The notes below the pieces were generated by a model that was given only the letters and a program-made list of their open reading frames with translations, ran no database searches and was not told the origin of the DNA. A stretch of DNA of 10,755 nucleotides from assembly GCA_030374735.1 (NCBI GenBank), contig JASCIV010000888.1:1-10755 (forward strand). The letters run 5' to 3'. The stretch is from Gracilaria caudata. Its lineage: Eukaryota > Rhodophyta > Florideophyceae > Gracilariales > Gracilariaceae. Below, one piece after another: positions 1-8,356 of the stretch (position 1 is its first letter; each line of letters begins with the position of its first letter). Position numbers and translations under genes: made by a program.

Positions 1-103
1 CTTTTATTCACCGTTTCTTCCATTCGCTCGTTTCGAGCCAACCGTATCCACCATTCCCGCTTCCCGACTTCTTCACGCGTCCCCCTATCACGCGCCCGTC
101 GCC
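1..103 (+). promoter_or_regulatory. Pyrimidine-rich 5' leader of the HOOK-like gene
   Basis: The 103 bases before the first ATG are dominated by C and T on the sense strand and carry no TATA box I can recognise. The start lies in a near-optimal Kozak context (GCC before the ATG, G after it). Most of this stretch is probably 5' untranslated leader; the promoter itself may lie outside the window. Similar CT-rich sense-strand leaders precede the genes at 7697 (minus) and 9236 (plus). Confidence 0.45.
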
Positions 104-3100
104 ATGGCGACGCCGGCCACGCAGCCGCGTCTCACCGAGACCGCGTCCATGATTTTGTCTTGGTTACGAACCGCTGTGCCCAGAATCTTGCAAAACGCTG
201 GTCACCCCGTAGCTCGAAGGAAGAAGGAACAGCCGGTGCACGCCCTTGTCACCGTTCTACAGGATGCCGTCGTGCTTGCTGACATCGTTTCCTACCTAGA
301 TCCTATGCGCATCCCGCCCGCCGCTGTCATGCGTTCAACCGGCCGAGGCGTCATGTCTTCTCCGCTCCCCGTTTCTTCCACCGAACCGATTTCCAACATC
401 GACGCTCGCCAGCTCCACGTTCAGTACAAGAACAACACTCGCCGCGTTGTCGACGCCGTCAAGAAGCTACTCCCCGACGTACGCCGACATGCTCTCGTTC
501 AACAACACCCGCCTGCCGGCGCGGTAGATACTTACGTTGGGAACGTTGCCGAGATTCCGCCTTCCAAAGATGTGTGGCCGGCTGTGCATCTGGCCGAACT
601 CGTGATTGCCTGTGCCGTGTACGGTCCGCGCCACAACGAGTTCCGTCATTCTCTTTGGAGATTCCCAACCGAAATCGTGCGCACTACCTTCCATGCTTCC
701 ATGGCATCTGTTGCGCGCGCCGTTTGCCTTCCTCCCCCCGAAGTTTTGTACAAGGCCGGTCCCCCGCCTTCCCCCGCCGTCATGTCTCCTCACGCTCTCC
801 CACCCCCGATGTCGCACTACAGTCCTCAGCTCAGCCCACTCATGCGCAATCCGGTGTCTCCTGGTCTGAGCGCTTCACCTAGTCACATGCATTCCCCTGT
901 CTATATTGGAACACCGCAGCCGATCAACACGGCTCATGCTCCACACGCGTCAACCACTCCACACAGCATGAGCCCAGCTCCATATCATGGCTATTCACCA
1001 CGGACCCCGGTCCACGGCCCACCGTTCAGTCCTCAGCAGTATGCTACCCCGCAGTACGCGCCAGCACCTATGACTATCCCTCCTACTTCGCACGGGGCTG
1101 CACCAGTTCCCAAGACCGAGAAAAAGAAAAGTTCCAAGAAGTCAGCCGAAAAACAGAAGTCAGGGAGTAGCAGTGCATCCCGTGCTAGAAGCCCAGCTAA
1201 GACCTCGGAAGGACTTGTTGGGATTGCGGAAAGAAGTGTTCCAGACGCTCCTACTTCCGCATTGGATGCAACAGCGCTGCAGATTTCCACTGAAGAAGGC
1301 ATTGGAGGCAGAAAGTTTTCGCTCGTGACTGAGGACAGTGGCAGTCGTTCAAGGGAGATATCACCATTACCGGACTTTACCGGCACGTTCCAAAAAGTTC
1401 AGAGCCGGACAGACACATCCGAGTTGGACGACTTCCGGAACATGTCGGCTGTCACCGAACAAGGAGTGCTGATTGGTGTGACAGACTCATCCAAGAGTGC
1501 GTCACGTGGCAATCAGCCTGGCGCCGTAGACGATACTAGAGACAGCGAGATGCAAAGTGGCAAGTCATCTGATGACTTTTTCACACCGAACGAAAGCATG
1601 TCTGAAAGTGAGAGCCACAAGCAATCAACAGCATCACATGAGTTTTTCGTCACATCTGTTGCTTCTGGGGGACCGCCTGAACCAAGCGCGTTCTTCTCCG
1701 AATCGAAAGTGGACGAAGTGGTGAGGAAATCCGTCTCCACGTCTTTCGCTGAGCAAATATCGCGCCCCGATGTATACGCACAGAATACCTCTTCTGGTTC
1801 TATGGAGCGTGACGGGGTGAGCGAGGACGATGCGCGTTTGAATCGGGAAGCGGCACAAGGATCTTCTCTCGACTTCACCAATCCAGCGTTTAGCCTTAGC
1901 CCCTCGTTCTCAGACGCTCCGTCGCCATCGAACCAGTGGCAGGTCCCACGGTCTAAGGTTATGGGCCAAGATATTCTCTCACCTCAAACTCTATTCTCTC
2001 CTCCTCAAATGCCAAAGAGACTCGTTCGTGGAACAACTGGAGGTCATGTCGCGCCAAGACCAGCACCGAAATTGTTCAGGTCTGGGACTTCTTCCCCTCA
2101 GCTTTCGATATCTTCAGCTGGGACGAGGTCGAACGGGGATCATGAAAGGGGAAGCTCGAACTTCAGCCAACGCGTTGCTGTTGAGTCATCGAAGAATGAA
2201 GCAAGACCATCTCGTCGTTCTGATAACTCTTCCATTTCTCAACCATTCGCTGCAGTCGAAGGCCATCCGAGGGCTGGAGCTGGCGTTCGCATATCATCAG
2301 GAAAGTCATCCTCAAGTTTTTCGTTGCCACCCTCTGCATCAGAGTCTTCCGATCGTCGTCCTCAAGGTAGCGTGGGTAGTTCCCCCGTACCCGCTCTAGT
2401 TGAAGACTCACAACCATTAGAACCTGTTGGTGTCGATGACAGTTTTCTGGGACGTGATCCAATGGCAACGCCTCAGAGTGTTTTACTCGAACCTCTTGGT
2501 GAAGATGATGACATCTCTGCCATAGAAGAGGCTTTGTCGGACAGAGCCATATTCCAACGAGTTGAAGAGGTGCTTGTGAAGACGTCAGACTATCGTGCAT
2601 CACAGGATCCTCTCAGCACCAACTCCGTCAGTAATGCTGCTGATGCGTTTAGTGGAATAGAGTCACCTGGGAAGAGGGCAGGGTCGGCAGGGCTGACAGA
2701 GCCGACAGAGCGGACAAATGACATGCGTGAGATCCGTCAAGGCAGTCGAGCATCAAGCGCTAAGCAATCACCGGTACCGAGCCCGAAGACACGGAGTGAA
2801 ATGGCTGGACCAAGTGCGAGCAGGCCACCAGCTGGACAGACAAAAGCGGCAAAGGTACGACCATCAACTGGTGGCAGTGTCGCCTCGTCTACTCTGGCAA
2901 CACCTGAGATCAAGCCCTCAGCAGCTTTACCGCCTCTAGGCCCAGACGCATCATCTCCAGCAATACGCCCCAGTTCTCGAAAGCCTCCCATGTATTCTAC
3001 TCCAATCATGTCGACTGAGAGGCGTAGAGCAGTACCCCCAACTCCCCCTTCACCACCTTCAATTGAGACCTTAATTAAGAAGTTCAGCGACCAAACTCCA

Positions 3101-5221
3101 CCACCGGAACCTGTCGACTATGGACATCGTCCGATTAGTACTATGGAACCATCTGCGGGTCTTTTCCAGAAGCTAATATCCGTATGGCAAAGCTCAGATG
3201 AAGAGAGTCGTGATCAGGGTTCTGTTCGCTCCAACATACTGGATGGCGGATTGACTCCAAGATCGGCGGTGCTACAGCCGTCGGGATCAGGTTCGCATGA
3301 ATCAACTTTGCCGTCCGGTGATACGGAGCTGGCTCTTGGACGTGGCTCCGCATCCATAGACAGCTCAAGAAGTCGCAGACCAAGGGCGGTTAGGCTTCCG
3401 GACAAATCTCTTCAAGTTGCTTCAGAAAGTATGCTGTCTCCAGATGAAGAGATACATTCGAAGCTTCAGGAGCTTCACGAAGGGGCATCGATGTCATCTT
3501 ATGGGGACATGTTTCCAGAGGAAAAGGACAGGGATTTGATGGCTGGAACTCGAGTTGGCGAACAGCGCGACGAGCAAGTAGGAACTTCGAGAGGTGATAT
3601 ATCAGGAAGGCCTTCATCAGATGACGCAGCTCGCATGAATACTATTTCAACTACTAGAGACGACTCAGAAAGTGCCACGCAGGATATGAGGATGGCAACA
3701 AATCAGAACTCAAGCGCGCAATCAAGTCAACTGCAATCTGGGAAAACCGCGATTGACACTGACGGACACCATGTGAGGGTGGACAAGCGTCGTCTGGACT
3801 GGCTAACGCGGGAGCTGCTAGCAGCTCGTGATGCTATTTCCAGAAAAGAACTTCAGATGACATTTGCGGAGACTCAACGTCTTGAGCAACAGGAGATTCT
3901 GCTTCTCGAGAAACAAGATGCAGAGTCTGTTGTCGAAGCAATGAAGAGGATTCTGGCCGAGCGAGAGCAGGAACTCAAAGACGCTCGGAACAGACTGAGC
4001 ACTACAATTCAAAATGTTTCAACTCAAGATCGTTCATCTTTGGCTTCGAAGACATCGATGGGAGGAGCTGACGAAAGCCTCGGCCAGCTCATCAGAGAAG
4101 GTCATGCAAAGCTACACACCCGAATAGAAGAAGCCGAGTCGAAGCAATTGCAGACCACTAATCTTTTCTCAAACGAGATGCAAAATCTGTGGTCTGAAGT
4201 ACAAAAGGCAATGTTAGAAAAAATGGTCGAAATGACAGAGAAGAGAGATATGGAGCTTGAACTTCTGCGCAAGGAGCTGGAGAGCAGAGAGAAACAAGTT
4301 CAAGATTTGCAGACGACGAGTTCTCAGCTTGTCCAGAGAAACCGAGAGTGTGAAGCTGAGGCTTCGGAAATGAGACTTGAGACTTTGAAGGCCACTCATC
4401 GCTACGAACTGGAAATGTCCCATGTAACGGCGCAAGTCGAGCTTGTGAATGAGTTCTCCAAGAAGCTTCACGACAACTTCAGAGAAACCGAAAACCTTCG
4501 CCAGCAAGTTCTGCACTACCAGGAAAAGCTTTCCCACATCACAAATACTACGGGGGTCAGCCAGAGGCAAATCAAAGAGCTGCGTGAGGCAGTGACTAGA
4601 GCCAATGATGAATGTGCTAGGCTTCGGCGAGAGGCGGATTTAGCGAAAAAGAAGGGCTGGGAAGCTATTCGGCGCGCGGAAGAACTTGAAGACCTAAGGA
4701 TCAAAGATGAAGCTGCTCAGGTTGCAGGTCGATATCCCGAACGACGTGACGGGTCAGAGTCGGGCTCGTATAGAAGCCATGAGCCTGCTCGTTCCCCCAG
4801 AAACCGCGCAGGTGGTGTTGGTGGTCGTTATCATGGCATGACTAGGACAAGGGGAGTGGCGGGCAGCCCGACGCCGGCACAGAAAGCATGGCTAGTCATT
4901 AAGGACAAGATTGGAGGTATAGTAGCGAACAAGGATATGGGTGCCTCAAGGAGACGTGGACATCCCTACCCGCCACGCAGGGACCCGTCTAGAACAGGTA
5001 CCGTCAGCCAAACCTCTCAGACGCGTTCCAGAAACTCAAATCGCGATGATGACATTATTTCTCGATCGACGAGGTCCAGATCCTCAAATGGTTCCGGCGG
5101 TACTCCAAGGTCAAATATTCGAAGAATGTCACCGTCGCCTTCAGCTGGTTCTAACCCATATATGCATAGCTCCCCACACAGTAGAGGGGAGGGTCAAAGT
5201 GTCCGAGCTGCAGGCTTTTGA
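104..5221 (+). CDS. HOOK-like N-terminal domain, long disordered, coiled-coil protein (1705 aa)
   Basis: This is probably a cytoskeleton- or membrane-associated coiled-coil scaffold. Residues about 12-205 match the helical order of the HOOK N-terminal (calponin-homology-type) domain: ILSWLRT near 17-23, the LQDAVVLADIVSYLDP stretch at 52-67, a basic helix near 112-124, and a long helix pair at 161-205 (HLAELVIACAVYG onward) resembling HOOK's 'LLQLILGCAV...' segment. Residues about 215-330 are rich in Pro, Tyr, His and SP/TP dipeptides. Lys/Ser-rich sequence at 336-366 is followed by Ser-rich presumed disorder to about 1220. Coiled coils are predicted by eye at about 1226-1305 and 1328-1540. 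The last 160 residues are an Arg/Ser/Gly-rich basic tail with a short amphipathic patch at 1594-1608. Known HOOK proteins link cargo to dynein and are about 700 residues, with the coiled coil directly after the domain, so the 1000-residue spacer is unusual. The start is the first ATG, in a strong Kozak context. The reading frame is certain; the HOOK assignment is moderate. Girdin/CCDC88-like proteins use the same domain and are an alternative. Confidence 0.8.
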   Translation: MATPATQPRLTETASMILSWLRTAVPRILQNAGHPVARRKKEQPVHALVTVLQDAVVLADIVSYLDPMRIPPAAVMRSTGRGVMSSPLPVSSTEPISNIDARQLHVQYKNNTRRVVDAVKKLLPDVRRHALVQQHPPAGAVDTYVGNVAEIPPSKDVWPAVHLAELVIACAVYGPRHNEFRHSLWRFPTEIVRTTFHASMASVARAVCLPPPEVLYKAGPPPSPAVMSPHALPPPMSHYSPQLSPLMRNPVSPGLSASPSHMHSPVYIGTPQPINTAHAPHASTTPHSMSPAPYHGYSPRTPVHGPPFSPQQYATPQYAPAPMTIPPTSHGAAPVPKTEKKKSSKKSAEKQKSGSSSASRARSPAKTSEGLVGIAERSVPDAPTSALDATALQISTEEGIGGRKFSLVTEDSGSRSREISPLPDFTGTFQKVQSRTDTSELDDFRNMSAVTEQGVLIGVTDSSKSASRGNQPGAVDDTRDSEMQSGKSSDDFFTPNESMSESESHKQSTASHEFFVTSVASGGPPEPSAFFSESKVDEVVRKSVSTSFAEQISRPDVYAQNTSSGSMERDGVSEDDARLNREAAQGSSLDFTNPAFSLSPSFSDAPSPSNQWQVPRSKVMGQDILSPQTLFSPPQMPKRLVRGTTGGHVAPRPAPKLFRSGTSSPQLSISSAGTRSNGDHERGSSNFSQRVAVESSKNEARPSRRSDNSSISQPFAAVEGHPRAGAGVRISSGKSSSSFSLPPSASESSDRRPQGSVGSSPVPALVEDSQPLEPVGVDDSFLGRDPMATPQSVLLEPLGEDDDISAIEEALSDRAIFQRVEEVLVKTSDYRASQDPLSTNSVSNAADAFSGIESPGKRAGSAGLTEPTERTNDMREIRQGSRASSAKQSPVPSPKTRSEMAGPSASRPPAGQTKAAKVRPSTGGSVASSTLATPEIKPSAALPPLGPDASSPAIRPSSRKPPMYSTPIMSTERRRAVPPTPPSPPSIETLIKKFSDQTPPPEPVDYGHRPISTMEPSAGLFQKLISVWQSSDEESRDQGSVRSNILDGGLTPRSAVLQPSGSGSHESTLPSGDTELALGRGSASIDSSRSRRPRAVRLPDKSLQVASESMLSPDEEIHSKLQELHEGASMSSYGDMFPEEKDRDLMAGTRVGEQRDEQVGTSRGDISGRPSSDDAARMNTISTTRDDSESATQDMRMATNQNSSAQSSQLQSGKTAIDTDGHHVRVDKRRLDWLTRELLAARDAISRKELQMTFAETQRLEQQEILLLEKQDAESVVEAMKRILAEREQELKDARNRLSTTIQNVSTQDRSSLASKTSMGGADESLGQLIREGHAKLHTRIEEAESKQLQTTNLFSNEMQNLWSEVQKAMLEKMVEMTEKRDMELELLRKELESREKQVQDLQTTSSQLVQRNRECEAEASEMRLETLKATHRYELEMSHVTAQVELVNEFSKKLHDNFRETENLRQQVLHYQEKLSHITNTTGVSQRQIKELREAVTRANDECARLRREADLAKKKGWEAIRRAEELEDLRIKDEAAQVAGRYPERRDGSESGSYRSHEPARSPRNRAGGVGGRYHGMTRTRGVAGSPTPAQKAWLVIKDKIGGIVANKDMGASRRRGHPYPPRRDPSRTGTVSQTSQTRSRNSNRDDDIISRSTRSRSSNGSGGTPRSNIRRMSPSPSAGSNPYMHSSPHSRGEGQSVRAAGF

Positions 5222-5304
5222 TTTGCGAAACGATGAATGATTTTGTGAGCGCCTGAGTGTGTTGCAAAGTGATTGTTGAATCTTATATGCATTTTGCCGA
5301 TGCC

Positions 5305-5310
5305 AATAAA
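5305..5310 (+). terminator. Polyadenylation signal AATAAA
   Basis: A canonical AATAAA hexamer lies 84 bases after the stop codon of the HOOK-like gene and is followed by a T-rich stretch (GTCTTCTTTCTTTACT). This is the classic arrangement of a cleavage and polyadenylation site. None of the other three genes has an equivalent hexamer close to its stop, so the organism may not depend on this signal. Confidence 0.45.
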
Positions 5311-5391
5311 GTCTTCTTTCTTTACTAGAGCAACTGGGAATGAGAGAAAGATTGTGCGATTCCTAAAGGGGCTCTTGGGAACTTCTCAGAC

Positions 5392-5590
5392 AACATTTCA
5401 TGTAGAACGGAAATGACTTCAGGTTATTTTTCTTAAAAGTGTATGTGAGTGATGGAGACTTCGAGCCAAATTACTAAATTGGTGGTAGTTTAGGTTATCA
5501 ACGCGGTTCTGGTTACAGTCTTCCCAATCAGCGTACTATCGTCTCTCTTCTGTTTAGTTGGCCAATTCCTTTCGCCACGAGATTCTCGTG
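5392..5590. repeat. Tandem duplication, copy A (intergenic)
   Basis: This copy matches 5605-5775 in the same orientation. The best anchors are an identical 15-mer, CGGTTCTGGTTACAG, at 5504-5518 (copy B 5688-5702), CTTTCGCC at 5569-5576 (copy B 5754-5761) and TTCATGTA at 5397-5404 (copy B 5610-5617). Over the roughly 84 columns from the 15-mer to the GATTCT near 5586, I count about 76% identity with one single-base gap. The spacing is 184-185 bases in this part and 213 at the left edge, so copy A carries about 29 extra bases. It contains a degenerate duplicate of the end of the BCD1 reading frame, including an aligned stop triplet at 5528-5530. Confidence 0.75.
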
Positions 5591-5604
5591 ATCAAGCGTC
5601 AAAC

Positions 5605-5775
5605 AATAATTCATGTACAATGGAAATAACTTTATATAGCACTTCGGGAGTGTTGAGTGTAAGAAGTTTAGTGCTAGGCTGCCAACTCGGTTCTGGTTAC
5701 AGGCTAGCAAATCAGCAAGCTAGCGTCTCCCTTCCGTTTGAGTCGGCTATCTTCTTTCGCCTTGGGATTCTAGTA
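5605..5775. repeat. Tandem duplication, copy B (overlaps BCD1 3' end)
   Basis: This is the second copy of the local duplication, in the same orientation as 5392-5590. It includes the bases just downstream of the BCD1 stop and the last 18 to 20 codons of that gene. Two GCTAGC hexamers at 5703-5708 and 5719-5724 flank the BCD1 stop codon and could form a short hairpin; this feature is absent from copy A. Edges are approximate because similarity fades on both sides. Confidence 0.75.
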
Positions 5776-7697
5776 TCCAGCAACACAGAGTCGACTTTGA
5801 GGAATGGAAGAGGCGGACTCTCTACACCAGACTGTCTACGAGATCTTGGCTTTGAGTCGCCGTCCTCATCATCCTTTTCCCCAGCCCCGCTTCCATCCCG
5901 CTTCTCGTCTTGCTTATCCTCGATGCTTTCGAGGTCCCCAAACCTTTGCCTCTTTGCCGGTCTTCGCTTCTCCTGCATGGACTTCTTCAGTGACCTTTTC
6001 TGGCCGACTGCAATTTGGGCATCTACATGCTGCTCCGATTCGCCTTTGTCAGCATGTTGCCCCGTGCTTTCGTTTCCACTGAGCTCTTCATCCGCATCAT
6101 TTTCATCCTCTGATTCTTCGGCTTCAGATGTGGCTCCCGTAACTTCGTTGTGATGGTCTTTCCCCTCCTTTCTCTCACCCCGAATCGTTTCATCTCTTCC
6201 GTAATGAATCGGGGGTAGCACGCTTCGGAATCTAGGGATGGGCATGGGTACTGCAGAGGAAGCTGACCTCTTCCCGTTTGCAATCCTTACCTTTCCATCA
6301 CGAGTCCAGCCAGTCTTGCCCCCATTTTTCTTCTGTGGAGTGAAGCGTTTAGTGATGTTTCTCTCAAGCTCGGAGAGATCACTCTCGTCGTCATCGCTTG
6401 ATTCAACCATTGCTTTTCTCTTGACCCCTCGCGATTCCGGTTCTTCAGTGGTTTTGTCATCGCTCTGCGGAACCGCGGAAAAATCGCGTTCACCTTTTTG
6501 GTCATCGATCCTATCGAAGTTCTCCGGCCCTGGGTTTACCTCAAGCTGCTTGCCGTCATGAGCTTCAGCAGAACCCGACTTGACTTGGTTTTCAGAATGA
6601 TGGGTTTCATTCAAGTCGGCGTCTTCTTCTTCGATATCGTTTTTGTCTTGGCCTTCGTCACGGACTACATGGCTTGCCGGTGGGCGAACGGAGTCATCGG
6701 CCTCAGGTTCTGGCTTGTCGAACAGGCTCTTCGTTGCTTGTTCGAGTTCCTTGTCCTCTTGGGATCCTTTTGGGGCAACGTAGAGAATGGGATGTTCCAC
6801 CACAAGAGCGCTGTACAAGGATTCGCGCAATGTTTTGTCCGTGTTGACCAGAATGAAGCCACGAGTGTCCAATTCCAGGTCGCCGAGATCAACTCGACCG
6901 TCGACTATCTTCCGTCGTTTGTACTTTGGAAAATCCGGAAGACTTGACGGTTCCGCTCTTCGGGCTCCCAGGCTGATTTCATTCTTGATGTATGCATTGA
7001 GCTGATTTCCTGAGAGCCCGGAATAATGCAGATAGGGATCGACAGAACCGTTTAACCTGGGCTCCTTTCGTATATGAAGAGACTGAACAGCCCGCTCGAG
7101 TACGTCGTTCATGTTGGCCTCTTCATCGAGGTCATGGATCTCCACAAGCCTTGTGCCGCCATCGGTTCCAGAAAACTGCACGTCCACGCGCCAAACCATG
7201 ATCTTGTCGAACTGGCGGTTAAATCCTTCAAAGATTGTGGCACCATCCTTTTCCTCTGTCTTAGAATAGTCCACAGGCCTGATGCGGGAGGTGTTCATTC
7301 TGTGGCGGTAAAAGACATTGGGCATGAATCGAAGGTCAATTCCACGCTTTGCGGCCTCACGCCCCAAGATTCTTTGCTTGTGTTTGGGAATGGGGTCAGG
7401 CACCTTCTTCGGGGCGTACGGATTGTAAAAATTTTTGACGCGGTTGCGACTTGCCTCATCCTTCTTACGTTTGGCTTCCTCCAGCAAAGAGTAGTCGCTG
7501 ATGAGATTGTGTTCGTCGTAGTCGCGTTTCGGGACTGGGGCTGTCTTGTCGCGGACGCCGGAACAATTGTAGTGTTGTTTGTGATCCTTGACGCATGCGA
7601 GGGAACACGAGCAGCGTAAACAGGCTGGGCAGCGGTACTGGGATACCTGCACTTTTCCAGCTCGGCCGCAAGCATCACACGGATGTTGTCGACGCAT
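5712..7697 (-). CDS. BCD1/ZNHIT6-type box C/D snoRNP assembly factor with HIT zinc finger (661 aa)
   Basis: BCD1 proteins are essential nuclear factors for box C/D snoRNA stability and snoRNP assembly, and so for rRNA processing and 2'-O-methylation. A HIT-type zinc finger is at residues 7-45: C7, C10, C23 (CPxC), C26, C31, C35, H39 and C45 fit the cross-brace pattern. Next comes a motif typical of the BCD1 subfamily, LISDYSLLEE at 65-74. A conserved globular part follows, with FMPNVFYRHRMNTSR at 124-138, a beta strand KIMVWRVDVQF at 165-175 and a C-terminal segment ending HPILYVAP near 302-309. From about 315 to 661 the chain is a highly charged, presumably disordered tail with a basic nuclear-localisation-like cluster at 566-586. 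The start is the first ATG in the open frame, with A at -3. The frame stays open upstream to 7904 but holds no ATG there. The family call is strong; the long tail is not a family hallmark. Confidence 0.88.
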   Translation of the reverse strand: MRRQHPCDACGRAGKVQVSQYRCPACLRCSCSLACVKDHKQHYNCSGVRDKTAPVPKRDYDEHNLISDYSLLEEAKRKKDEASRNRVKNFYNPYAPKKVPDPIPKHKQRILGREAAKRGIDLRFMPNVFYRHRMNTSRIRPVDYSKTEEKDGATIFEGFNRQFDKIMVWRVDVQFSGTDGGTRLVEIHDLDEEANMNDVLERAVQSLHIRKEPRLNGSVDPYLHYSGLSGNQLNAYIKNEISLGARRAEPSSLPDFPKYKRRKIVDGRVDLGDLELDTRGFILVNTDKTLRESLYSALVVEHPILYVAPKGSQEDKELEQATKSLFDKPEPEADDSVRPPASHVVRDEGQDKNDIEEEDADLNETHHSENQVKSGSAEAHDGKQLEVNPGPENFDRIDDQKGERDFSAVPQSDDKTTEEPESRGVKRKAMVESSDDDESDLSELERNITKRFTPQKKNGGKTGWTRDGKVRIANGKRSASSAVPMPIPRFRSVLPPIHYGRDETIRGERKEGKDHHNEVTGATSEAEESEDENDADEELSGNESTGQHADKGESEQHVDAQIAVGQKRSLKKSMQEKRRPAKRQRFGDLESIEDKQDEKRDGSGAGEKDDEDGDSKPRSRRQSGVESPPLPFLKVDSVLLDTRIPRRKKIADSNGRETLAC

Positions 7698-8072
7698 TTT
7701 GCGAAGAGTCAAGCGATACTTTGTCCAATAACGGCCGCGAAGCAGACGGCCGATGTAAGTCGCAGCGACGACTAGGAATCGGGGCGATGACTGAGTGGCA
7801 CCGGCTGATTCTAGGTATTGAGCGAAAGTATAAGACACTAAGAATTGAACAGATGCGACACGGCGAGGACGGAGGGAGTTGGTTCGAATTGAGGAGTTGA
7901 GCAATGCGATGTGTCGAGGCGTGACGGCGCACTACAAACAACAGAAGCACGGAATTGGTTCGAAACGAACGGCGGACGGGAGGTGGGAAAACGAGCAAGC
8001 GCGAAGCAGAAGACGGATTGATATGCGAAGCGCAGCGAAGATGAGAAAGGCTGAAGATGTGCGCTGGCAGGC

Positions 8073-8089
8073 GGGGGGGGAAGGGGGGG
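8073..8089 (+). repeat. G-run (G8-AA-G7), possible quadruplex
   Basis: Eight Gs, two As and seven Gs in a row give enough G for four G3 tracts with short loops, so an intramolecular quadruplex is possible on the plus strand. On the minus strand, which is the sense strand for BCD1, it is a pure pyrimidine tract about 375 bases before the start codon. It may be a promoter element or merely low complexity. Confidence 0.5.
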
Positions 8090-8216
8090 TTATCGGCGGT
8101 GAGGAAGACAGGCAGCCGACCGAACGACTGATAAAGATATGGGATTGGCGGCGGAGCAGCTGCGGACGCGAGGGCGCATGCGTTTCGGGCGGCGTGGCGA
8201 AGCGTAGCGGCTGTGC

Positions 8217-8234
8217 CAAATTTTTGGAAATTTG
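8217..8234. repeat. AT-rich inverted repeat, 7-bp arms
   Basis: CAAATTT and AAATTTG form perfect 7-base arms around a 4-base TTGG centre. It stands out as an AT island within strongly GC-rich sequence between BCD1 and the aldolase gene. It could be a protein-binding site or a small hairpin in the aldolase 3' region. A function cannot be assigned. Confidence 0.4.
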
Positions 8235-8356
8235 TTTGATACGCGTGCCGTTTTGGGCGGGGGTGTGACGTTGCTCTCCAATGCGCTTGCGCGTCAGTCG
8301 GCGAACGGGCTGTGGAGCGCGATGTTGAGGTGCGGACGTTGCGTGTGGCTTTCACT

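Larger units (their letters stand above)
5222..5711. other. Convergent intergenic region
   Basis: No gene is visible in these 490 bases between the stop of the HOOK-like gene (plus) and the stop of the BCD1 gene (minus). They must contain both 3' untranslated regions. The region holds an AATAAA hexamer for the plus-strand gene and, from about 5392, the first copy and part of the second copy of a diverged tandem duplication described separately. I found no clear AATAAA hexamer for the minus-strand gene. Confidence 0.6.

Noticed and set aside
779..1060. YSP repeats as an RNA polymerase II CTD-like heptad array
   Set aside because: The YSP and SP dipeptides are not spaced at seven residues and lack the full heptad. 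A general SP-rich disordered region explains them.
5620..6153. Plus-strand 177-codon Ser-rich open frame
   Set aside because: It is antisense to the low-complexity tail of BCD1 and only mirrors its acidic and basic codons; no motif is recognisable.
7698..7904. In-frame N-terminal extension of BCD1
   Set aside because: The frame is open, but the extension contains no ATG; its apparent start is a TTG. The HIT finger begins right after the ATG at 7697, as expected for the family.
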